Source: Anaerolineales bacterium
GTDB lineage: Bacteria > Chloroflexota > Anaerolineae > Anaerolineales > Villigracilaceae
Direction of reading: 5' to 3'
Length of the DNA: 8,576 nucleotides
Assembly: GCA_016789485.1 (NCBI GenBank)
Contig: JAEURE010000095.1
Coordinates: 1 to 8,576, forward strand
Numbering within the stretch: the first letter of the stretch is position 1; every line of letters starts with the position of its first letter. The notes below the pieces were generated by a model. That model searched no databases. It was not told the origin of the DNA and saw only the letters and a list, made by a program, of their open reading frames with translations. Below, piece after piece: positions 1-5,897 of the stretch. Both the position numbers and the translations under genes were made by a program.

Positions 1-303
1 ATCCACAGCGAACGTGAATACACTGTCTACATGATGGGTTTTACACCGGGCTTTCCCTATCTGGGTACGCTCGACGAACGACTCAACATGCCGCGCATGG
101 AATCGCCGCGCACTCTCGTAAAAGCAGGTTCGGTTGCCATTGCTGGTTTGCAGACGGGAATCTACCCACTTGATTCGCCCGGCGGCTGGCATCTCATCGG
201 CTGGACTCCCTTGAAGTTGTTTGACCCAGTCAATGAAGTTCCATTTTTATTTTCGCCGGGGGATATGGTGAAATTTATTCCGATTGAGGATGAGCATGCT
301 TGA
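1..303 (+). CDS. pxpB: 5-oxoprolinase subunit PxpB, C-terminal part (5' end outside window)
   Basis: The reading frame is open from base 1 and ends at TGA 301-303, giving about 100 residues, so the N-terminal half of this roughly 220-240 residue family lies upstream of the window. What is seen is the diagnostic C-terminal core of the KipI/PxpB (AHS1) family: MGFTPGFPYLG, then PRTLVKAGSVAIAG, QTGIYPLDSPGGWHLIG and WTPLKLFD. PxpB works with PxpC and PxpA in the cytosol to hydrolyse 5-oxoproline (pyroglutamate) to glutamate using ATP. In Bacillus the homologue KipI also inhibits the KinA sensor kinase. The direct linkage to pxpC (8-base overlap) and pxpA supports the oxoprolinase role over a kinase-inhibitor role. 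An ATG at 31 is internal to the family alignment and is not the start. Older databases call this family allophanate hydrolase subunit 1; no urea carboxylase or allophanate hydrolase gene is visible here. Confidence 0.93.
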   Translation: MHSEREYTVYMMGFTPGFPYLGTLDERLNMPRMESPRTLVKAGSVAIAGLQTGIYPLDSPGGWHLIGWTPLKLFDPVNEVPFLFSPGDMVKFIPIEDEHA

Positions 304-1198
304 AGTGTTGGACGTCTCGGGTCTGGTCACATTTCAAGATTCCGGCAGGCGCGGATGGCAAAGCTATGGTGTGCCTGTCTCTGGCCCCATGGACTGGTTC
401 GCATATCGCGTTGCGAATTCCTTGCTTAAGAATTCTCCAGACGCAGTTGCAATTGAAATCGGTTTGGGCGAAGCCGTATTTCAAGCCAAGCGTAATTGTG
501 TGCTGGCTGTCACTGGTGCAGGCTTCGAAGTTGAAAATTACGTTTGGACTTTTCCGCTTTGGACTTCGTTTTATGTGCGAGCAGGCTGGCGTGTGTGTGT
601 GAAGAAGACAAGCAGCGGCAATTGGGCGTATCTCGCAATTGCTGGTGGATTTGAGACCGACTCCATTTTGGGTTCAAAGTCCACTTATTTGCGCGGCGGG
701 TTGGGTTCTGTCATTCGCGCAGGAGATGTTTTGCAAAGTGGGAAGCCTGCGGTTGAATTACCGAAACTCGCGGCGCGGGATTTTCCAGTTGAGAAATATG
801 TGAAATACGATCAATCTCCGGTGATCGAAGTAATTGCAGGCCCACAAACGGACAGGTTCACGAAAGAAGGCTTGCAAACTTTTTACAATGGCGAATTTAC
901 CTTGAGCAAATCCTTTGACCGTATGGGGTATCGTTTGGAGGGAAATTCGATTTCACATATTGGTAGCGCAGATTTGATATCCGAAGGGATGACGATGGGC
1001 AGTGTACAAGTCCCAGCCAATGGACAACCCATTGTGATGATGGCAGATGCTCCCACAACGGGCGGTTACCCCAAAATCGCAAACGTCATTCACGCAGATT
1101 TGCCGCTGCTGGCACAATGTGAAGCGGGTGTGAGTAAAATAAGATTCCGAGAAACGACTGTTGAGAAAGCCCAAGGAAAACTGGCGGCATTGCGATGA
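296..1198 (+). CDS. pxpC: 5-oxoprolinase subunit PxpC (biotin-dependent carboxyltransferase-like)
   Basis: This encodes 300 residues of the KipA/PxpC (AHS2) family, close to the usual full length of about 300-330. Family signatures are VTFQDSGRRGWQSYGVPVSG (residues 11-30), PMDWFAYRVANSLL (31-44), AIEIGLGE (52-59) and, near the C terminus, GSVQVPANGQPIVMMADAPT followed by TGGYPKIANVI (about 235-265). It is the partner of PxpB in the cytosolic ATP-dependent 5-oxoprolinase. Possible starts are TTG 284, ATG 290 and ATG 296. I chose 296 because family members begin right at this hydrophobic strand and because GAGG at 286-289 then sits six bases upstream; for ATG 290 the same bases would abut the codon. 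The start lies inside the end of pxpB, and its TGA 1196-1198 overlaps the ATG of pxpA, so the three genes are probably translationally coupled. Confidence 0.93.
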   Translation: MLEVLDVSGLVTFQDSGRRGWQSYGVPVSGPMDWFAYRVANSLLKNSPDAVAIEIGLGEAVFQAKRNCVLAVTGAGFEVENYVWTFPLWTSFYVRAGWRVCVKKTSSGNWAYLAIAGGFETDSILGSKSTYLRGGLGSVIRAGDVLQSGKPAVELPKLAARDFPVEKYVKYDQSPVIEVIAGPQTDRFTKEGLQTFYNGEFTLSKSFDRMGYRLEGNSISHIGSADLISEGMTMGSVQVPANGQPIVMMADAPTTGGYPKIANVIHADLPLLAQCEAGVSKIRFRETTVEKAQGKLAALR

Positions 1199-1926
1199 AA
1201 ATAGATTTAAATTGTGATCTCGGTGAGGAAGCTGGTAATGATGAGGCCATCATGCCATACATCACATCCGCGAATATTGCCTGTGGATTCCATGCGGGGA
1301 ATGAAGATGTAATGAGGGCTACGGTGAAACTTGCCAGGCAGCATGGCGTGAACATTGGTGCGCATCCGGGTTGGAATGACAGGCAAAACTTCGGCAGGCT
1401 GGAAATGAATATCACGGCTGAGAAAGCCGAAGAAATTGTGTTTCAACAAATCAACCTGTTGGCGCAAATCGCAAAAGAAGAAGGCGCTGCATTGATTCAT
1501 GTCAAACCGCATGGAGCTTTGTATAACCAGGCGGCGAAAGACCGTGCGCTGGCAGGTGCCATTGTGCGAGCAGTGAAAAGAATCAGTGTGGATTTGGTTT
1601 TGGTTGGGCTGGCAGGCTCGGGGTTGTGTGAAGCGGGAGTTGAGGCAGGGATTCAAGTTGCAGGCGAGGGATTTCCTGATCGGGCATACAATCCTGATGG
1701 CACGTTGATGTCACGCAGCAAAGCGGGCGCTCTGATCGAGTCACCTGAAGAGGTGGCGGCGAATGCGTTGCGATTGATCAAAGAAGGAATTTTATTTGGG
1801 GAAAAGGTCGTGCAGGTGGATACATTGTGCCTGCATGGGGATCATCCACAGGCGGCGAAGAATGCGGAACTGCTGCGCGAGAATTTAACAAAAAATGGAA
1901 TTGAAATTGCGGGATTAAAAAAATAA
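1195..1926 (+). CDS. pxpA: 5-oxoprolinase subunit PxpA (LamB/YcsF family)
   Basis: This encodes 243 residues, the normal length for LamB/YcsF proteins. It opens with the family hallmark MKIDLNCDLGE (1-11), followed by SANIACGFHAGN (25-36), NIGAHPGWNDRQNFGR (53-68), HVKPHGALYNQAA, LVLVGLAGSGL, AEGFPDRAYNPDG-like and CLHGDHP segments. The Asp/His-rich strand ends (D4, D8, H33, H57) lie where the barrel's active site is expected. PxpA supplies the third subunit of the ATP-dependent 5-oxoprolinase that recycles pyroglutamate. Its ATG overlaps the pxpC stop as ATGA (1195-1198), and I see no strong Shine-Dalgarno, which fits coupled translation. The order pxpB-pxpC-pxpA puts A last. The final two codons before TAA are both AAA and double as the U-tract of a terminator reading the other way (1917-1966). 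Confidence 0.95.
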   Translation: MKIDLNCDLGEEAGNDEAIMPYITSANIACGFHAGNEDVMRATVKLARQHGVNIGAHPGWNDRQNFGRLEMNITAEKAEEIVFQQINLLAQIAKEEGAALIHVKPHGALYNQAAKDRALAGAIVRAVKRISVDLVLVGLAGSGLCEAGVEAGIQVAGEGFPDRAYNPDGTLMSRSKAGALIESPEEVAANALRLIKEGILFGEKVVQVDTLCLHGDHPQAAKNAELLRENLTKNGIEIAGLKK

Positions 1927-1966
1927 GGTCATTGCGAGCCGCCATTTTTTGACGACTCACAATGAC
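1917..1966 (-). terminator. Intrinsic terminator of the minus-strand channel gene, built from a GTCATTGCGAG-type inverted repeat
   Basis: Two 16-base arms at 1928-1943 and 1951-1966 flank a 7-base loop (1944-1950). On the plus strand 13 of 16 positions pair and the other three are C-A mismatches. Read as minus-strand RNA those three become G-U wobbles, so the stem is continuous. After the stem the minus strand reads C, TTA, then seven T (complement of 1917-1923). The stem begins eight bases after the stop of the channel gene (TAA at 1977-1975). The plus-strand exit of the stem has no T-run. The arm sequence GTCATTGCGAG...CTCACAATGAC resembles short palindromic elements dispersed in many bacterial genomes, so it may be a captured repeat; this origin is inference. 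Confidence 0.65.
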
Positions 1967-1974
1967 ATACCGTT

Positions 1975-3870
1975 TTACCCTTCCGCGATCACAACTAATT
2001 TGTCTTCCGTGGTAAACGTGACTTTCACAGATTTATTCGGGTTGGTATATACGCCGTACGCTTTTTCTGCGTTATGGCTTTCACTCATCAGACGATACCC
2101 GATGGCGGTTTCCCCACGGCGGCGGGCGGCTTCGGCGATGGTATAGAAGTTGACAGGCTGACCTGTGGCAACATAATCGCTAATCGGCTTCAGATAAATT
2201 TCCGCACCTTCAGGATCAAAGATGTCAGTGAATACATCCATGAGTTCAGCATTTTCAGAAAGCTGTGCAAGCATCAAGCTGATGAGATGTTCGCTGACGA
2301 TGAAGTCGTCCACTTTGGCGGCTTCGGCGAGTTCACGGTTGCGCAGGTCCAGCATTTCGCTGATGATGGAGAACGGGGTCTCGTCTTTTTCAGCGATATC
2401 GCGCAAATGCAGCAAGGTGACAAGAGTGATCGCATCCGCTTCCTGCGCCTCAAGATGGCTGTATGCCAGTACGATGACATGGTCAAACTCTGTGACTTGC
2501 AGCTTCTCAAGCAGGGCACGATCGCGGATATCACCTTCCATGATCTTCAATTTTTGATTGACGATCTTTTTGTTGTCAAGGCGGATTTGTTTTTCAAGAT
2601 CATAGATGTGAGAAACAATTGTCAGTTCGGAACCTTTGGCAACGTAATTATCCAATTCGCGGATAATGGTGGCGCCAGAACGATTCCAACCGAGGATCAA
2701 TCCGCGCTCAGGCTTGGGCTTGGATGATTTTGCATTTTGCAGAATCAGGCTTTCGTCGAGCGGGATGCGGGAGAGGTTTGCAAGCTCAAGTTTGTCATCG
2801 TCTTCGGCGATGGCAAAGATATTGTCACCCGATTGAATGCGCGTGTCCATGGGCGGGTTCATCATGATCGTTCCATCTGCCTTACGAATACCCATTAATG
2901 TGGAAGTTTCAAAGGCGAGCAATGCTTCGCCGTAGGTTTTTCCTGAAAGATTGGGCTCCTGCTTGAAATAAATCTCATCGCCGCCGAAGTTCATCAACTC
3001 TGTATAAACGAGGGAAAGGCCGCTTTGGCGCGAGGTTTGCGCGACTACACGTGCAATCAGGTCTGTGGTGAGAATCGGCTGGACGTTATCTTTCGTGCCG
3101 AGCATTTTCACTACATCCATGTTCTTTGCATCGTGGATCTGCGTAACGATATGATATGGGGCTTCGCGGCGGTTGGGGTTATTGGTGATCGCCAAAACGG
3201 ATTTGATGACATGCGTATCCGGGTCGGCGCCTTCGGAAAGGATAATGATCGAGCGGGCGGTGTGTGGGCTGGCGATTTCAAGATCGTTTAAGTCGATAGG
3301 ATTTCCAGATCGGCAGATGACGCGGGTATTTTTCGTGTCTTCGATACGGTTATTGATCGCATCTTCCATTTCGACCTTGTCATGGTCGGCCAAAATGACA
3401 ATGACTGCCCCGCTTTTGCGGCTCTCATTTGCGAGCACGAGCTCCGAGATGATCGTGAATATTTGCGGCGTCCATCCGAGAATGAGGGTGTGGTCGTTCT
3501 CCAGTACCGCGGAACGACCTTTTCTCAGCTCGTCGAGTTTGTCTTCAAGCCCGTTGTTGATAATACCGATCAATGCGCTGACTACAAAAATGCCGCCAAA
3601 GGTAACCAGAAGCATCATCAGCAGGAAGAAGAAACTACCCGTGTCGCCGCCCATCGTTCCTGAATCGAGCGTGCGCAGGAGCGCCATCCAGGCTAACTCA
3701 AACAAGCCTTCGTTATTGGGAGCGTTTCCAGTGATTTTTACAAGTGCCGCAATCACAAATATGATTAATGCGGAAAGCACGAACAATGCCAGAATTAACG
3801 CGCCTGTACCGCGTGACATATAATTATCGAACCAATATTGGAACTTTTGTTTAAATGACGGCTTTTTCAT
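1975..3870 (-). CDS. CASTOR/POLLUX-type ion channel with cytosolic RCK/TrkA_N-like regions
   Basis: This encodes 631 residues. After a basic N terminus (KKPSFKQKFQYW) come a first membrane helix (about 22-45), a pore-loop-like segment LFELAWMALLRTLDSGTMGG (about 56-75) and a second helix (about 79-106). The rest is cytosolic and holds two nucleotide-binding-fold repeats, beginning HTLILGWTPQIFTIISEL (127-144) and RGLILGWNRSGATIIREL (389-406), each with the GW variant of the Rossmann glycine motif. This layout matches the CASTOR/POLLUX (DMI1) class; plant members are nuclear-envelope cation channels in symbiosis signalling. Bacterial relatives are widespread but their physiological role is not established, so transport of K+ or another cation under ligand control is inference. 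I start at ATG 3870, with GAGGAG at 3880-3875 four bases upstream; a GTG at 3882 would overlap that site. The gene stands alone, divergent from the oxidoreductase at 4053. Confidence 0.88.
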   Translation of the reverse strand: MKKPSFKQKFQYWFDNYMSRGTGALILALFVLSALIIFVIAALVKITGNAPNNEGLFELAWMALLRTLDSGTMGGDTGSFFFLLMMLLVTFGGIFVVSALIGIINNGLEDKLDELRKGRSAVLENDHTLILGWTPQIFTIISELVLANESRKSGAVIVILADHDKVEMEDAINNRIEDTKNTRVICRSGNPIDLNDLEIASPHTARSIIILSEGADPDTHVIKSVLAITNNPNRREAPYHIVTQIHDAKNMDVVKMLGTKDNVQPILTTDLIARVVAQTSRQSGLSLVYTELMNFGGDEIYFKQEPNLSGKTYGEALLAFETSTLMGIRKADGTIMMNPPMDTRIQSGDNIFAIAEDDDKLELANLSRIPLDESLILQNAKSSKPKPERGLILGWNRSGATIIRELDNYVAKGSELTIVSHIYDLEKQIRLDNKKIVNQKLKIMEGDIRDRALLEKLQVTEFDHVIVLAYSHLEAQEADAITLVTLLHLRDIAEKDETPFSIISEMLDLRNRELAEAAKVDDFIVSEHLISLMLAQLSENAELMDVFTDIFDPEGAEIYLKPISDYVATGQPVNFYTIAEAARRRGETAIGYRLMSESHNAEKAYGVYTNPNKSVKVTFTTEDKLVVIAEG

Positions 3871-3874
3871 ACTT

Positions 3875-3880
3875 CTCCTC
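3875..3880 (-). promoter_or_regulatory. Ribosome binding site that fixes the channel gene start
   Basis: On the minus strand GAGGAG precedes ATG 3870 by four bases. It overlaps the alternative GTG codon at 3882-3880, so that GTG cannot use it, and I prefer the shorter 631-residue protein. Confidence 0.75.
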
Positions 3881-3899
3881 ACGCTTGCTGATTTTTTAT

Positions 3900-3905
3900 A
3901 TTATA
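3900..3905 (-). promoter_or_regulatory. Probable -10 box of the channel gene promoter
   Basis: The minus strand reads a perfect TATAAT here, about 30 bases upstream of ATG 3870, giving a leader of roughly 20-25 bases. No good -35 hexamer lies 16-18 bases further upstream (the bases there read like ATGTGC), so the promoter may be activator dependent or use another sigma factor. A small hairpin AAGAG-CAATC-CTCTT (3905-3919) occupies the spacer, and a larger dyad starts at 3926. Confidence 0.5.
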
Positions 3906-3925
3906 AGAGCAATCCTCTTGCAGCA

Positions 3926-3944
3926 CATGGGGGAATTCCCCATG
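3926..3944. repeat. Inverted repeat CATGGGG-N5-CCCCATG, possible operator
   Basis: Two 7-base arms pair perfectly around the loop GAATT, with an inner 12-base self-complementary core GGGGAATTCCCC (3930-3941). It overlaps the position where a -35 element would sit for the TATAAT at 3900-3905, which fits binding by a dimeric regulator of the divergent channel and oxidoreductase genes. It has no T-run on either side, so it is not an intrinsic terminator. The regulatory role is inference. Confidence 0.4.
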
Positions 3945-3968
3945 GACGAGATCTTCGCTTAAGAAATC

Positions 3969-3994
3969 TGTAATATTTTTCGGGTAACATTACA
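3969..3994. repeat. Imperfect dyad TGTAAT-N14-ATTACA in the divergent promoter region
   Basis: The arms TGTAATATTT and TAACATTACA (10 bases, 8 complementary) are separated by six bases. The right arm overlaps TACAAT (3991-3996), a one-mismatch -10 box that could belong to the plus-strand oxidoreductase gene starting at 4053. No clear -35 partner is visible. This may be an operator or merely an AT-rich coincidence. Confidence 0.3.
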
Positions 3995-4042
3995 ATGGGA
4001 ACCTATGTCTATGCAATGCTGAAATTATTCATTTTTTAAAGT

Positions 4043-4050
4043 GAGGTGAT
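4043..4050 (+). promoter_or_regulatory. Strong ribosome binding site of the oxidoreductase gene
   Basis: GAGGTGAT within AAAGTGAGGTGATCC closely follows the full anti-Shine-Dalgarno complement (AAAGGAGGTGAT) and precedes ATG 4053. It is the best ribosome binding site in the window and fixes this start. Confidence 0.75.
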
Positions 4051-4052
4051 CC

Positions 4053-4694
4053 ATGTTCCAATTTGAAGGTTTTGACCGCCGCAAGGAAGAAGACCGTGTC
4101 CGCGCAGAAGGGCGGCTTCCCCCCGGACAATCACTGACGCAGAAGTTCCCCGTCCTGCATTATGGACCCGTCCCTATGTTTGATGCCGCCACATGGGATT
4201 TGCGCATTTGGGGTGAAGTGGAGGAGGAGAAACGCTGGAATTGGACTGAGTTTAATCAACTTCCCCGCACAGCCATAAAAATGGATTTGCATTGTGTCAC
4301 ACGCTGGAGTAAATTTGACACCACCTGGGAGGGTGTTTCCGTAAAAACCCTGATAGATAATGGATTGATCAAGATCAAGCCGAGTGCCACGCATGTGATG
4401 CAGCATGCAGAATACGGTTTCACGGTCAATCTGCCACTGTCCGTAGTCTTGCAGGATAACTTCCTACTCGCAACACATTTCAACGGTGAACCGATTACCC
4501 CAGACCACGGCTATCCATTGCGCGGCATGGTGGGATTTATCCCCGGGCGCGAGGATCTTGAAACTCCCTACCTGTGGAAAGGCGCCAAATGGCTCAGGTC
4601 TTTGGAATTTATGACCCGTGACAAGCGCGGCTTCTGGGAACAGGCTGGCTATCACAACCGTGCAGATGTCTGGCGCGAAGAGAGATTTGGTTAA
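4053..4694 (+). CDS. Sulfite-oxidase-like molybdopterin-dependent oxidoreductase, cytosolic
   Basis: This encodes 213 residues of the sulfite oxidase/MsrP molybdopterin-binding fold (COG2041 type). Recognisable parts are FPVLHYGPVPMFDAATWDLRI-like N-terminal strands (32-52), MDLHCVTRWSKFDTTWEGV (77-95) with Cys81 as the expected molybdenum ligand, and HGYPLRGMVGFIPG (152-165), corresponding to the family's HG.P.R cofactor-binding region. The domain order and length match stand-alone bacterial sulfite-oxidase-like proteins. There is no Tat or Sec signal peptide, no haem domain, no C-terminal dimerisation domain and no MsrQ-like membrane partner nearby, so a periplasmic MsrP-type methionine sulfoxide reductase is unlikely. 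Substrate and electron partner cannot be read from the sequence. It is transcribed alone, divergent from the channel gene, and ends at a strong terminator. Confidence 0.88.
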   Translation: MFQFEGFDRRKEEDRVRAEGRLPPGQSLTQKFPVLHYGPVPMFDAATWDLRIWGEVEEEKRWNWTEFNQLPRTAIKMDLHCVTRWSKFDTTWEGVSVKTLIDNGLIKIKPSATHVMQHAEYGFTVNLPLSVVLQDNFLLATHFNGEPITPDHGYPLRGMVGFIPGREDLETPYLWKGAKWLRSLEFMTRDKRGFWEQAGYHNRADVWREERFG

Positions 4695-4700
4695 AAGCAA

Positions 4701-4730
4701 AACCTCCGAGTTTAACTCGGAGGTTTTTTT
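4701..4730 (+). terminator. Bidirectional intrinsic terminator between the oxidoreductase and htrA
   Basis: A perfect 10-bp stem, AACCTCCGAG (4701-4710) with CTCGGAGGTT (4716-4725), closes the loop TTTAA and runs into a T-tract to 4730. It lies six bases after the TAA of the oxidoreductase. On the minus strand the same stem is followed by TTTTGCTTTT, so it can also terminate the dnaJ-htrA transcript, whose stop is at 4752. Confidence 0.9.
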
Positions 4731-4751
4731 GTTTACATTCCTTTGTGAAAT

Positions 4752-5885
4752 TTACGGTCTCTTGTCCAGCGTAATCGTCAGATCCACTTTTTCCTCGCCG
4801 CGCAATACGGTCAACACAACAGTTTCGCCGGGGGATTTGTTGGTGATGAGATACGCCAGCATTTCGTCAAAGGTGCGGGTGGGTTGTCCATCAATTGCAA
4901 TGATCAAATCGCCGCCGGCCATCAGACCGGGAATGGAAGTGGTTTTATTTCCTGCAACGATGCCTGCCTTGTCAGCGGGACCGTCGGGCACAACATTGGT
5001 TACATACGCGCCGGTGTAGGATTTCAATCCCAGCGCTTCAACCATTTCCAGGCTGAGCGAGTCCATGGACGAGATTCCCAAAAACGGATAATCGTAATTG
5101 CCGGTTGCAATCAATGAAGGAGCCACGCGCTTAACCATATTAATGGAGATCGCGAAACTGATACCAGAATTGAGAGGTTGTCCATCGTCTGTAAAGTTTG
5201 TGGTGCGGATGGCGCGGTTCACGCCGACCACTTCCCCATTGATGTTGAAAAGCGGTCCACCGGAATTACCTGGGTTGATGGCTGCATCCGTTTGAATGAT
5301 ATCGCCGGCGGTGAACAGGGTGCCATCCGGAGTCTCATGTGCAGAATCCAACGTGCGGCCAAGGGCGGAAATAATGCCGACTGTCATTGTGGTGTCCAAG
5401 CCAAAGGGATTGCCGATGGCTATGACGGTCTGACCAACTTTCAGCGAATTTGAATCGCCAAGCGGCAGCGGATGAAGTTCTTCGGCGGGCGCATCCACTT
5501 TTACGATGGCTACATCTGAATCCGTATCCGTTCCGATCACCGTTCCATAGGCCATGAAACCGGAAGTGAAACGGACTTCGATCACGTTTGCACCTTCGAT
5601 GACGTGAAAGTTTGTAACAATATGTCCCTGCCCGTCATACACAAAGCCCGAACCGGAACCTAGGTCTGTCAGAATCGCAACCGTGCCCGCGCTGACATTA
5701 TCGTACAGGGCAACAAGACTTTCCTGCTGCGCAGACGGATTGACGACGCCGCTGTCAGACGGTGAAATGGTGGAAACAGGCAGGATTACAGCGGGCGGTT
5801 GTTGCGTAGCGGTAAGAGGGGTTCTGCAAGCCAATGCAGCCAATGCCAATATCATCAAAGCAAGAATGCTTCGTTTTGTTTTCAT
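4752..5885 (-). CDS. HtrA/DegP-type serine protease with one PDZ domain, predicted lipoprotein
   Basis: This encodes 377 residues. The N terminus MKTKRSILALMILALAALAC is a lipoprotein signal with lipobox LAAC-like ALAC and Cys20, so the mature protein should be lipid-anchored on the outer face of the membrane. A Thr/Pro/Ser-rich linker (about 21-55) precedes the trypsin-like domain (about 56-262). The catalytic triad is visible: His94 in TNFHVIEG, Asp124 in DSDVAIVKV and Ser208 in NPGNSGGPL. A single PDZ domain follows (about 265-375), starting at YPFLGI. The role is degradation or refolding of damaged exported proteins (family S1C). AGGAG (5895-5891) sits five bases upstream of ATG 5885; an out-of-frame ATG at 5889 is too close to that site. 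It begins 12 bases after the dnaJ-like gene and is probably co-transcribed with it. Confidence 0.93.
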   Translation of the reverse strand: MKTKRSILALMILALAALACRTPLTATQQPPAVILPVSTISPSDSGVVNPSAQQESLVALYDNVSAGTVAILTDLGSGSGFVYDGQGHIVTNFHVIEGANVIEVRFTSGFMAYGTVIGTDTDSDVAIVKVDAPAEELHPLPLGDSNSLKVGQTVIAIGNPFGLDTTMTVGIISALGRTLDSAHETPDGTLFTAGDIIQTDAAINPGNSGGPLFNINGEVVGVNRAIRTTNFTDDGQPLNSGISFAISINMVKRVAPSLIATGNYDYPFLGISSMDSLSLEMVEALGLKSYTGAYVTNVVPDGPADKAGIVAGNKTTSIPGLMAGGDLIIAIDGQPTRTFDEMLAYLITNKSPGETVVLTVLRGEEKVDLTITLDKRP

Positions 5886-5897
5886 TCATACTCCTAA

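Noticed and set aside
1207..1656. Minus-strand 149-residue open frame
   Set aside because: It is antisense to pxpA and lacks any recognisable motif.
1..1926. Urea carboxylase / allophanate hydrolase operon (older naming of AHS1/AHS2)
   Set aside because: The presence of pxpA next to the two subunits and the absence of a biotin carboxylase point to 5-oxoprolinase.
1949..2146. Plus-strand 65-residue open frame after pxpA
   Set aside because: It begins inside the inverted repeat, has no ribosome site and overlaps the 3' end of the channel gene.
2074..2727. Plus-strand 217-residue open frame
   Set aside because: It lies wholly antisense to the channel gene, has no family resemblance and no ribosome site; it is a shadow of the minus-strand gene's codon use.
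3173..3823. Plus-strand 216-residue Ser-rich open frame
   Set aside because: It is antisense to the membrane and first cytosolic regions of the channel gene; its Ser/Ile/Met-rich composition is what antisense reading yields.
3871..3882. GTG 3882 as the start of the channel gene
   Set aside because: It would overlap the GAGGAG site that is well placed for ATG 3870.
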